From contig OW203768.1 in NCBI GenBank assembly GCA_934045905.1, positions 24,891,060 to 24,955,059 of the forward strand: DNA of 64,000 nt, read 5' to 3'. Under the pieces are notes generated by a model. It made no database searches. It saw nothing but the letters and a program-made list of their open reading frames with translations, and was not told the DNA's origin. Below, one piece after another: positions 54,801-63,632 of this stretch (positions are counted from its first letter, which is position 1; every line of letters begins with the position of its first letter). The stretch comes from Leuctra nigra. Its lineage: Eukaryota; Arthropoda; Insecta; Plecoptera; Leuctridae. Both the position numbers and the translations under genes were made by a program.

Positions 54801-57800
54801 TCAACAGTTGCAGCAAGGGCAGAGCCATCCTCAACAGTTGCAGCAAGGGCAGATCCATCCTCAACAGTTGCAGCAAGGACAGAGCCAGCCTCAAGAGTTG
54901 CAGCAAGGACAGAGCCAGCCTCAACAGTTGCAGCAAGGTCAGAGCCAGCCTCAAGAGTTGCAGCAAGGTCAGAGCCAACCTCAAGAGTTGCAGCAAGGGC
55001 AGAGCCATCCTCAACAGTTGCAGCAAGGACAGAGCCAGCCTCAAGAGTTGCAGCAAGGACAGAGCCAGCCTCAACAGTTGCAGCAAGGTCAGAGCCAGCC
55101 TCAAGAGTTGCAGCAAGGACAGAGCCAACCTCAAGAGTTGCAGCAAGGGCAGAGCCATCCTCAACAGTTACGGTCAGGTCAAAGTTATCAACAATATCGG
55201 CAACAAGAGCAGAGCCATCAACAATTTCAACAAGGTTATCATAATCAGTTGAAGTACATCCAGGGGGGCAAGAGCACATCGTGTGATGAGGAAGCTAGTA
55301 ATATGAGGAAAGATAAGTTTTCGCGTATATTAAGGAGACAAGGCAGTACAGATGGGCATAGCAGCGAAAATGAGAAATATCGAGATGTCTTAATTATGGG
55401 CGATTCTATAATCAGACGTGCAGGTGAAGTCTGTAGAGAGGCGGGATGTGAGGTGGAAATATTTCCAGGAATCAGAATTGATGAGATTGGAAATAAATTG
55501 AAACTCAGGGATGAAAGTTCAATACACCCCAAACTTGTAATGATTCATGTTGGTACAAACAATATTGGAAGAAGAGACCGACATATGTTGGTGGAGATGG
55601 AGGAAATGCTTAAGATAGGGTTTCAAACATTTCCAGCAGCAAAATGGATTGTGAATGGTTTAGTGTATAGAGGGGACTGTTTTGAGAGCACAATTGATAA
55701 ACTTAACGAGGGTATTGAATGGTTGGCTAATGACATGGGTGTTTATTTTGATGATGTTAATAATGTACTAACTAATGAAGATTCAGCATATGACGGGATT
55801 CATCTAAATATTCAAGGTGGAAAGTTGTTGGGTCACAGAATGCTGGAAACTATACATAATGTATTGAGTTGTGATGATCCAAGTTCAAAAAATTGTTAGA
55901 AGTGGGGGGATTGTTTCAAGTTATTAATACTAATTTGGGAGAATCTACATGTTTTAGATTAATGCTAGTAAATGCTAGAAGTGTATTAAATAAAATAGAT
56001 AATCTTACAACAATGGTAGAATGTTATAATCCAGATGTGATAGTGGTAGTAGAAACATGGTTGTCGTCTGATATTCTTTCCATTGAAATAAATATAAATG
56101 GTTACTCTATGATTAGGAGAGACAGAAGTCGCCATGGAGGGGGAGTTCTTATTGCGACAAAGAAGGAAATGGCATGTGATCTTCAGTGGGTTAGCAATAA
56201 TTTTGAAATGATGGGGGTAAAAGTGAGTGTAAAAAATGGAAATATATTTAATGTTATAGGATGTTACAGAAGTGGGTCAGGAGGAATAGAATTTTTGAAA
56301 GAACTTCATGACAAAATTAAGATGTATGGTAAAAATGAAAAATTGATTATTGCAGGAGATCTAAATTTTCCCTTTTTGGTATGGGAACAAGGGTTGAATT
56401 ATGGTGATAGTAAACAAAGTGTTGTGCATCAAATTATGAATTTAGGATTTGAAATGGCTGTCAAGGATGGAACGAGAAAAATTGCTTTTGGTAGAAGTAA
56501 TATATTGGATATTGTACTAATCAAACCTGAAAGAAACATTATTAAATCTGAAGTGTTAGATGGAATAAGTGATCATGGAATTGTCCTCGTAGACATTCAG
56601 AATACATGTTGTTGTGTAAAAAAAGTTGATACACACTATGAATTTTGGGATTATAAGAAAGCAAAGAAAAAAGAATTTATAATTGAGTTAGAGAATAAAT
56701 ATGAGAAGTGGGTAGAAGGAAGCAATTCCGTAGAAAGTTTGTGGAATGCTTTTTGTATCATACTTGATACAGCTATGAATAATCATGTAGTTAAAATTAA
56801 AATTAAAAGTAATGGTGATCCAGCATATTATTCCAAACCAATAAGAGCTCTAAAGCGAAAAGTTAGAAAACATCATAACAAGTATAAAAATACTAATTCT
56901 AATGTCATAGCTAATGGTGTAAATAAAAATCGAATTAAAGAATTAAGAAAAGATTTAGACAATGAGAAGAAAAAGGCGATGAATGAATATATGAAAGGAC
57001 TGTTCAAAGAGGGAGATGAGGGTGGAGGATGGAAAAATTTGTATAGGCACATTAAAAGTAAAAGCAGCGTAGATAGGGATATCCCTAATCTTTTAGATAG
57101 TATGGGAAAAGTATGTAGATTAAATAGAGAAAAAGCAGAATGTTTAAATGACTTTTACTCTAAAGTATTTAATAGATCGTCCAACGCAAATTTAAATATT
57201 ATTAATGGTGATGTAAGGGGCAATTTACCAATAAAATGTGACGTAGGAATAGTATGGAAAATTATCACAAAACTTAAAAATAAAAAAGCCCCAGGTCTTG
57301 ATGGATATACAGGTGAATGCCTTAAGCTTGGAGGAGTCTCAATATCGAAGTATTTAAATCATTTGTTTAATGTAATTTTAGCTAATAAAAAAATTCCCGT
57401 GGATTGGAAGCAGGCCGTAGTTATTCCGTTGTTTAAAGGAGGTGAAAGGAGTAAAGCCTGTAATTATCGGCCAATTAGTTTAACATCTACAGTATGTAAG
57501 GTCTTTGAAAGAATAATTTCGAATTACTTGAGGAGTGTCCTGGAAATGGATAAATGGTTTATTGAAGAGCAGCATGGCTTCAGATCAGGTATGTCCTGCG
57601 AGACTCAATTGACAATTCTTTCTCACGAGTTGTCAAGTATATTAGATAATAAAGGAGAAGTTGATGCTGTGTTCTTAGATGTTCAGAAAGCATTTGACAA
57701 AGTTCCCCATCATGCTCTGATCAATAAATTAAATGAGATAATAAGTGATAAATTAGTTGTTGAAATAATCCAAGACTTTTTGAGAAATAGAACTCAAAAG

Positions 57801-60800
57801 GTAAAAGTGGGAGACACATTTTCGTCACTTATTAGGGTTGAATCAGGGGTTCCGCAAGGTAGTGTTTTAGGCCCTTTACTATTTATAATTTATATTAATG
57901 ACATTTCGGAAAACATACAATCTAGTATAAAATTATTTGCAGATGACTGCGTTGTATATCGATGTATTGAGAATAAAGGAGATGAGAAAGCACTTCAAGA
58001 TGATTTAAATAAATTAATGGAATGGATGCATAAAAATGAAATGACATTGAATTCAAGTAAATGTGAGATGGTACAGTTTTCAAGAAGGAAGATTAGAAGG
58101 CAAGTAGAATATAAGTTAAATTGTGAAAAAATTAAAGTTGTTCATGGGTATAAATATTTAGGGATTTGGTTTGATGAAAAATTAAATTGGCAGGAACAAG
58201 TTAAAAGGGTTACTGGGAAATCGATTAAAAATACTAACTTTGTCATGAGAAATCTAAAGCATGCTGACAAATATGTCAAAAATCAAGCATATAAAACACT
58301 CATAAGACCCATACTAGATTACGGGAGTGCAATTTGGGACCCATATAAAATAAATGAAATAACTCTTTTGGAGAAAGCACAGAGAATGGCTGTAAGGAGA
58401 GTGACGAATGAAACCAGGAAGTGGAAGGTAAAGAGAAATGAAAAGGGAGTGGTTGTGAGAGAGTGGGTGAGTCCGACAGAGTTGATGAAGGAATTAAAGT
58501 GGGAAAAGTTGGAGGAAAGGAGAAAGGTAACGCGGTTATGTAATTTTTTTAGAATATATAAGCAAATTGGCGGGTGGAAACATTTTGGACAGCTTTTGAA
58601 ATTGAAAAAAAAGAAACGAACAGATAAGCATGAACATCAAATTATAGAATGGCCCATAAAAACGGATATTGGAAAAAATGCATTTTTATTAAGAACAATT
58701 AGAGAATGGAATAATTTGGAAGGTGTGTTTGACTCCGTAGATATTGAGGAATGTAGTGTAAGAGAATTTAGGAATAAGTTAATTAGTTATATATTAGTAG
58801 AGTAATGAGTTATTTGATGTATAGTAGTAATGTTTAAATGTTAAATTTGTTGTAGTCTTAGTTTTGTTTATAATATTAATTAATATTCCTTGCCACCGGG
58901 GAAACCCATTTGTAAGATGAAAAATAAAATAAAATGAAAATGAAATATCGATCAGTATGGAAGAAAGATAGAAGTTTTATCATAAAACGTAATTTCGTCG
59001 GCTTAGTACTTATTTGTCCTATATCCACTTTTTGAAAAATTTGAGTTAGGTATTGGATTTTGCTCATTGATACATCTTTAATACATACATAACATAAAAC
59101 TACTAATTTTCTAGAAAACCTAAATTTTTTATCTATTTGCTTCTAGTTGGAATTTTTAAAATTTTTTAAAAATGCCAACATTTTTCTCAAATAAGGTACC
59201 TTTTGATGTAGATTTAATTCCCCCTCAAACTTAGTTCAAATGTGATAGAAAATAATCTTTTGCTTCTTTACAAGGCGTTTTTTTAAAATTTGAATTTTAA
59301 GAAACAAAAAAATTTCAAAAAAATTATTTTTTAAGTTTTTTTTTGAAATATAAATAATAAAAGGGTGTTACAAATATGAAAAAATGCTTAAATAGTTGAA
59401 ATGTAGGTACCACCTTCTGTACAAAAACTACGTAAAATTAATATAGGACTAAATGCGTAACAAATATTTCGTTCCCATGACTTTCTTTGTCCCCATATCC
59501 AAACGGGGGTGCCCTTTATTGGGGTAATTAACAGTACAGGGTAGAAAAAATACTACTAGATATTATTGAAGACATCCATAAGAATGAGTGATATTTTTTT
59601 CTGTTAATCTATGTAACAGTCTATTACATAGATTAAGTAGTTTTGCCGTGAGAATGAATTCAATATTTAAACCTCATTATCTCCGACTAGCAAAAAGTGG
59701 ATATAGGACAAACAAGTAACAAGCCGACGATTTATCTCAGTTCATTCGAGTGTTTCTTCTTCCTCTGTACCCTTCAAATGCAGAAGAAGTAAGCCTCGAG
59801 TTTAGAGAGAGTAGAAGGGAATAGAGAGAGTGCTTATGGGGTAGGTGTTGGGTAGAGTACATACACTACGATTTGAAATTACACCTACACGATGACCTTG
59901 AATGGAGACTGTGTCTGGGACTTCGCCCCAGAACCCCTGTTTTCCCAGAGCGTTATCAAAAAGGTTATAGAACATAGAATCGACATGCAGATTCAAACAG
60001 TCGTCTTGAGAGGCTGTGCATGAAAAACGTCAAGATAGAAATTGGTTATTTTGTCTTCCCCCTGAAGCGTGAGGTCATGTACACTGTAACAAATTGAAAA
60101 TATCTCCATAATGTTTGGGGAAATTGTCTAATGTGAATGATGAAAATGCGTTTTCCTATATACTGCACCTTGGAAGCTGTAAATGCAATGCCAAAGTGAC
60201 GAACTTCGACCGCGAAGGTCGTGGGTTCAAGGCACGTTCGGGGCATAATAATGTGGGTTATTATTATTTTTTCTCTTAAATTCCGTTTGCAGAATTGAAA
60301 TATTATCTCTAATACTCATGGAGTTATCAATATATCTTTCTGTATCTCGTGTACGTGAAAATTATAACAAATTCGGTATTTTTCAAATTTCTTGAGAGAT
60401 TTCAAAATAAAATATAATTGGGAATGATAACTATAGAGATTGTCCTAGCAAAAATTAGAAAAGTATTCCATGCAATGTACCTGATATTTGAATAAGTGAG
60501 ATCCGGTTTCCCAATTCAGTTAGGAAATATTCCAGGAATATGTTGCTCAGACCTGGCTGTCAGCGTGACATCAGGTGTGGATTCCCAGCAGCAATCAGAA
60601 CAGTGATAAGAGATTAGCTAATCTCATCCAAGTCAACACAGCTCATCGATCAGACGGACTCGTAGTCATGACAACGTAGCATTCCACATGCAGCTAGACA
60701 TTACACATGATACAGTGGACGTAGCATAGAAGAAAGAATCTCTTAGATCGATATTAGGATGATATCTGTAAATATTTCACAATATATTCAGCAAACTACT

Positions 60801-63200
60801 ATCAACATAGGCTATGGTGCATATCAAATTTGTACATATTTGGGGGGAAGAGGGGGGGGGCTATTAGCATTATTATAATACAAGAAATTTAGGGTCTCTG
60901 TGGTAAACTTCTATGAAATGAGTTTTGGTTGGATACTTTTCACAACGCACATACCATTCCTACCATTAGAATAAAAATGGTGGGGTTAGTGATAGAAACA
61001 CATAAAATTGTTTAAGATGAGTTCAAAGAGTACTTCCTGATTTAAAGTTTCTATAACTGCGCCATTTTTAATCTAATAGGTATTGTTAATCAAGGTTTGA
61101 CACCCCCATTAATCCCCAAATATGTATACATTTTATATGCACCGTTTAGCTTATGTTGATAAGCTATGTTTCCTGAGTATGGTGTAATCAATGATATGGT
61201 GAAATGTTTACAGGTTAATCATAAAACCCCTAATGTTTAACCTACATTACTGTACGAAGTCCTCGTCGTGCACGCTACAGATCTGCGAAACAGCTGTTAT
61301 GATTTGCAAGCGATCAAGGTGCGGGAATTACGTTATTGATACCAATTTTTTCCAACATTTTAAAATGAATTGAAACATTCTAAAACAGATAGCATTGAAT
61401 AGGTATCTGTAAAATCTCAACAAATGTTTCAACTTGATCGGGCAAGTGATAAATATCCACTTTTGAACCACTTTTGAAAGTGTATAACACATACATGACC
61501 GCTGGATAGCAACATGTGCTAATGTGAAGATGGATTGATATAGCATGCAGTGTTTGTGGAACCTCACTAATATCAATCTTTCCTGCTGTTATCCTATTCA
61601 CCTGTTGATTGTGTCAACCCTCGTTCAAGTATTTCATTCATTTCACTTCTTATCAGTGCTATGAGTAATCAGCTGTCTATATCGATCAGTGTTTGTTGAC
61701 ACTCGAAACAGATCAATTCTCTCTCATCTCACCCGAGAAGGCTGTGAAAAACATTGAGATGAGATAACTGTCATGCGAGAGGACCTCAGGGGGGAAGGGG
61801 GTGTCTGTTACTGTGACAATCTGTGACGGGGGAAGGGGGAGGTCGGACAAGCGTGGTGTCACAGTTTGTTGTATCTATGTTGTGATAATTTGTACCTATG
61901 TTTCAGCAAAAAGAAGTATCAGATTTATTATTCTAACCTGAGATTTGAATCTCAGGTCTCACACCTCTGTTTTGGATAATACTGCAATATTATGAGTATA
62001 GGTAGTTGTAATATATTTCTACCGATATTTTTTTTGCATTCTTTGAATGTAATATTTTGCAGTTACAATGTATTTACTATTTTTTCTTAGTAATAAATCA
62101 ATAACTAGATAATGTGAAAATATGCATTTACTGTTGTTTTTTTTTGGGGGGGGGGGGGGGCCTGAGCGACATACTTTTTAGGGGGATTATAAAAAGTATG
62201 ACAACTTGTGACAAGGTGACGGGGGTAAAAAAGTGGCCTATTTTGCGTGATGCAGCCCCTTGACTGTCGAATACGTGTATGTTCCCGCATGAATGCAGTA
62301 ACTCATGTTGACCTGTTCTTGCAGACCGATGCTCTGGCGGCTACGTCACCGGCACCTGCACCTCCTACCTGCACAAGTGGTACTACGATGTCGCCACCGG
62401 CACGTGTTCATCTACGTGTATGTTCCCGCATGAATGGAGTAACTCATGTTGACATGTTCTCGCAGACCGATGCTCTGGCGGCTACGTCACCGGCACCTGC
62501 ACCTCCTACCTGCACAAGTGGTACTACGATGACGTCACCGGCACGTGTTCATCTACGTGTATGTTCCCGCATGAATGGAGTAACTCATGTTGACATGTTC
62601 TCGCAGACCGATGCTCTGGCGGCTACGTCACCGGCACCTGCACCTCCTACCTGCACAAGTGGTACTACGATGACGTCACCGGCACGTGTTCATCTACGTG
62701 TATGTTCCCGCATGAATGGAGTAACTCATGTTGACATGTTCTCGCAGACCGATGCTCTGGCGGCTACGTCACCGGCACCTGCACCTCCTACCTGCACAAG
62801 TGGTACTACGATGACGTCACCGGCACGTGTTAATCTACGTGTATGTTCCCGCATGAATGGAGTAACTTATGTTGACCTGTTCTCGCAGACCGATGCTCTG
62901 GCGGCTACGTCACCGGCACCTGCACCTCCTACCTGCACAAGTGGTACTACGATGACGTCACCGGCACGTGTTCATCTACGTGTATGTTCCCGCATGAATG
63001 GAGTAACTCATGTTGACCTGTTCTCGCAGACCGATGCTCTGGCGGCTACGTCACCGGCACCTGCACCTCCTACCTGCACAAGTGGTACTACGATGTCGCC
63101 ACCGGCACGTGCAAGACGTTCATCTACGGCGGCTGCGCGGGAAGTGGCAACCGCTTCGACTCTGAGCCGCTGTGTCTACACGCCTGTGTCGGCGGAGATC
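51787..63200 (+). CDS. Kunitz-domain secreted protein gene, partial (exons 51787-51894 and 63030-63200)
   Basis: Exon 1 has a consensus acceptor, ATG at 51789 and 35 codons plus one base before GTCAGT; it encodes MRDAGSRWTSVHVLLLLATA, a clear signal peptide, then a Ser/Pro/Thr linker. The second exon starts AC after CGCAG, so phase 1 joins phase 1 to give Asp. It encodes one Kunitz domain with the exact spacing C-x8-C-x15-C-x7-C-x12-C-x3-C, and ends GATC before GTGAGT, again phase 1, as expected for a shuffled Kunitz exon. The residue at the inhibitory P1 position is Thr, not Lys/Arg, so trypsin inhibition is unlikely; elastase-type or non-inhibitory roles fit better. There is no stop, so more exons must lie to the right. 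The 11-kb intron carries a Helitron-like copy and a CR1 retrotransposon. That both exons belong to one gene is inferred from strand, phase and content. Confidence 0.72.
52165..52968 (-). mobile_element. Helitron-like repeat, copy D
   Basis: On the minus strand starts TTGAGCGAGCGAAGCGAGCG at 52968 (after A) and ends GCGTTTTCCTAG at 52165 (before T). Closest in structure to copy A; lies in the Kunitz intron. Confidence 0.75.
53581..55899 (+). CDS. CR1 ORF1: SAP-like, PHD-like, Q-rich repeats, esterase
   Basis: First ATG in frame at 53581 (an in-frame stop lies at 53533), 772 residues. Residues about 20-65 resemble a SAP DNA-binding motif (LKLYQLRKELINRGV...LLEKLQDSM). About 100-165 form a PHD-like zinc finger: pairs CxxxxxC, C...C, WWHLAC and CCPSC. 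A short helix (IHEKNNELLLQEIKEVREML) may be a coiled coil. About 210-535 are some 32 decapeptides of the form QLQQGQSHPQ. About 585-765 are an SGNH-type esterase: catalytic Ser in IMGDSI, HVGTNN block, and the Asp-His pair in DGIHLN. CR1 ORF1 proteins with PHD and esterase are known; they bind element RNA in ribonucleoprotein. The long decapeptide array is the odd part. No frameshift is visible. Confidence 0.88.
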   Translation: MSNQNKKKMTSSSKSRSIGRRNSQEFSHLKCIDDLKLYQLRKELINRGVTANINVNKSALLEKLQDSMKANNEDPATFLFDTKEYDAQNTVTEDNSSVTCDERIGKCGSAACNIDVIRTDDVIKCALYCATWWHLACANISKKTYQVVEENSQINWCCPSCESIVKQNRCIDYKCIMKQEKIHEKNNELLLQEIKEVREMLVGFIKEQQLKQGQIHPQQLQQGQIHPQQLQQGQIHPQQMQKVQSHPQQLQQGQIRPQQLQQGQIHNQQLKQGQIHSEQLQLGQSHYQQLQLGQIHNQQLQQGQIRPQQLQQGQSHNQQLQQGQSHNHQLQQGQIRPQQLQQGQIRPQQLQQGQIHNQQLKQGQIHSEQLQLGQSHYQQLQLAQIHNQQLQQGQSHNQQLQQGQSHPQQLQQGQSHPQQLQQGQIHPQQLQQGQSQPQELQQGQSQPQQLQQGQSQPQELQQGQSQPQELQQGQSHPQQLQQGQSQPQELQQGQSQPQQLQQGQSQPQELQQGQSQPQELQQGQSHPQQLRSGQSYQQYRQQEQSHQQFQQGYHNQLKYIQGGKSTSCDEEASNMRKDKFSRILRRQGSTDGHSSENEKYRDVLIMGDSIIRRAGEVCREAGCEVEIFPGIRIDEIGNKLKLRDESSIHPKLVMIHVGTNNIGRRDRHMLVEMEEMLKIGFQTFPAAKWIVNGLVYRGDCFESTIDKLNEGIEWLANDMGVYFDDVNNVLTNEDSAYDGIHLNIQGGKLLGHRMLETIHNVLSCDDPSSKNC
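54208..55170 (+). repeat. 30-bp coding minisatellite in CR1 ORF1
   Basis: About 32 tandem 30-base units (CAACAGTTGCAGCAAGGGCA + GAGCCATCCT), all in frame. Blocks of two or more units recur (54361-54490 against 54631-54760), showing higher-order duplication. It also leaves open frames on the opposite strand, which are artefacts. Confidence 0.93.
55887..55893 (+). promoter_or_regulatory. Candidate -1 ribosomal frameshift heptamer (A AAA AAT)
   Basis: In ORF1 frame the bases are TCA AAA AAT TGT TAG. The heptamer A AAA AAT matches the X XXY YYZ rule, lies two codons before the ORF1 stop, and ORF2 is in the -1 frame. The ORF2 frame is open only from 55878, so the two frames overlap for 22 bases and the heptamer falls inside. 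No downstream pseudoknot was checked. Confidence 0.45.
55962..58805 (+). CDS. CR1 ORF2: endonuclease and reverse transcriptase
   Basis: From the first in-frame ATG (55962) 947 residues; the frame is open from 55878 and could be entered by frameshift from ORF1. N-terminal 220 residues: AP-type endonuclease with LVNARSVLNK, VVVETWLS (Glu), AGDLNFP (Asp-Asn) and ISDHGIVLVDI (Asp-His), all expected catalytic residues present. Residues about 450-720: reverse transcriptase with KAPGLDGYTGE, CNYRPISLTSTVCKVFERI, EEQHGFRSGMSCETQL, FLDVQKAFDKV, GVPQGSVLGPLLFIIYINDI and the catalytic FADDCVVY. Then the thumb (YKYLGIWFDEKLNW) and a C-terminal region with LIRPILDYGSAIWD. It copies element RNA at a nick in target DNA. 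No disabling change seen, so the copy may be active. Confidence 0.92.
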   Translation: MLVNARSVLNKIDNLTTMVECYNPDVIVVVETWLSSDILSIEININGYSMIRRDRSRHGGGVLIATKKEMACDLQWVSNNFEMMGVKVSVKNGNIFNVIGCYRSGSGGIEFLKELHDKIKMYGKNEKLIIAGDLNFPFLVWEQGLNYGDSKQSVVHQIMNLGFEMAVKDGTRKIAFGRSNILDIVLIKPERNIIKSEVLDGISDHGIVLVDIQNTCCCVKKVDTHYEFWDYKKAKKKEFIIELENKYEKWVEGSNSVESLWNAFCIILDTAMNNHVVKIKIKSNGDPAYYSKPIRALKRKVRKHHNKYKNTNSNVIANGVNKNRIKELRKDLDNEKKKAMNEYMKGLFKEGDEGGGWKNLYRHIKSKSSVDRDIPNLLDSMGKVCRLNREKAECLNDFYSKVFNRSSNANLNIINGDVRGNLPIKCDVGIVWKIITKLKNKKAPGLDGYTGECLKLGGVSISKYLNHLFNVILANKKIPVDWKQAVVIPLFKGGERSKACNYRPISLTSTVCKVFERIISNYLRSVLEMDKWFIEEQHGFRSGMSCETQLTILSHELSSILDNKGEVDAVFLDVQKAFDKVPHHALINKLNEIISDKLVVEIIQDFLRNRTQKVKVGDTFSSLIRVESGVPQGSVLGPLLFIIYINDISENIQSSIKLFADDCVVYRCIENKGDEKALQDDLNKLMEWMHKNEMTLNSSKCEMVQFSRRKIRRQVEYKLNCEKIKVVHGYKYLGIWFDEKLNWQEQVKRVTGKSIKNTNFVMRNLKHADKYVKNQAYKTLIRPILDYGSAIWDPYKINEITLLEKAQRMAVRRVTNETRKWKVKRNEKGVVVREWVSPTELMKELKWEKLEERRKVTRLCNFFRIYKQIGGWKHFGQLLKLKKKKRTDKHEHQIIEWPIKTDIGKNAFLLRTIREWNNLEGVFDSVDIEECSVREFRNKLISYILVE
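58996..59729. mobile_element. TIR element, 734 bp
   Basis: CGTCGGCTTAGTACTTATTT at the left is matched by AAACAAGTAACAAGCCGACG at the right, and the match continues through TCCTATATCCACTTTTTG / CAAAAAGTGGATATAGGA. AAT(T) lies outside both. Interior AT-rich and non-coding. Confidence 0.7.
59730..62140. other. Intron of Kunitz gene; no exon recognised
   Basis: One tRNA-like 3' half is visible at about 60195-60246 (GAAGGTCGTGGGTTCAAGGC, a degenerate B-box). GGGGGG runs at 60843-60860. Otherwise nothing. Confidence 0.4.
62141..62160 (+). repeat. Poly(G) run
   Basis: T9 followed by G18 or so. Likely length-variable and error-prone in sequencing. Confidence 0.85.
62276..63029 (+). repeat. Five tandem 141-bp copies of the Kunitz splice acceptor and half exon
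   Basis: Acceptors (CTTGCAG or CTCGCAG then ACCGATGC) occur after 62324, 62465, 62606, 62747 and 62888, each exactly 141 bases apart, the sixth being the true exon at 63030. A unit is 49 bases of intron end (TGTATGTTCCCGCATGAATG ...) plus 92 bases of exon start. Relative to the full exon each unit has lost seven bases (CAAGACG) after GGCACGTG, then crosses back into intron at TACG. In the Kunitz frame every unit reads through the first three cysteines, shifts, and stops at TCA TGT TGA. Unit 1 has GATGTCGCC like the true exon; units 2-5 have GATGACGTC. Confidence 0.88.
63030..63200 (+). CDS. Kunitz gene, complete Kunitz-domain exon
   Basis: 171 bases, phase 1 at both ends; RCSGGYVTGTC ... YGGCAGSGNRF ... 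LCLHACVGGD. The six cysteines and the YGGC, N, F core residues of the Kunitz fold are all present. P1 is Thr. Confidence 0.9.
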
Positions 63201-63243
63201 GTGAGTCAAACTACTGACAAGTACACACAAACAGTGTTCTATC

Positions 63244-63624
63244 CAGGGACTGGAACAAAAATGAATATCGGTTCCGATTCCGATTCCGGTTCCGGTTCCA
63301 TTTCGGTTCAATATGGGTTCCAATCGGTTCCATCAAATTCAGACAATAATTCAAATTACTTTTTTAAATAGCCTCTTGGGAACTTATACATGCTCAGAAT
63401 GTCTAAACATAAATTTGACACTGTGATAATTTATTTGAAAAACTGAAAATGGTAGTAAATAATATCCGATTTGAATGGAAATGTAGTAAAAATTCATGGA
63501 CACTTATTATTTAAAGAACCATTATGGAACATATAGAACCCAAATTATGTTAAATATTAATAAGGGTTCCGGTTCCAATAATAATAACGGTTTTTTGCGG
63601 TTCCGGTACCGGTTCCAGTCCCTG
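63244..63624. mobile_element. hAT MITE, 381 bp, GGTTCC-rich
   Basis: Ends CAGGGACTGGAAC and GTTCCAGTCCCTG, flanked by the perfect 8-bp duplication GTTCTATC (63236-63243, 63625-63632). GGTTCC/GATTCC words fill both ends. It lies 43 bases after the Kunitz exon donor. Confidence 0.92.
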
Positions 63625-63632
63625 GTTCTATC

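Larger units (their letters stand above)
53000..58950 (+). mobile_element. CR1-clade non-LTR retrotransposon, apparently full length
   Basis: Two large open frames without stops, 5' leader with a (GAAGAAGT)n stretch at 53033-53135, and a 3' end with GTAAGATGAAAAATAAAATA. ORF1 with PHD-like and esterase domains plus an AP-type endonuclease/reverse transcriptase ORF2 is the CR1 arrangement. Exact 5' edge and target duplication are not clear. It sits in the Kunitz gene intron in the same orientation as the gene. Confidence 0.85.

Noticed and set aside
54194..55279. Long minus-strand frame rich in GSALAATVED
   Set aside because: Antisense shadow of the 30-bp coding repeats of CR1 ORF1.
62247..63371. 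374-codon open frame with ALAATSPAPAPP repeats
   Set aside because: It is the wrong frame of the 141-bp Kunitz acceptor repeats. 141 is a multiple of three, so the shadow frame stays open; the Kunitz frame has the six-cysteine domain and proper splice sites.
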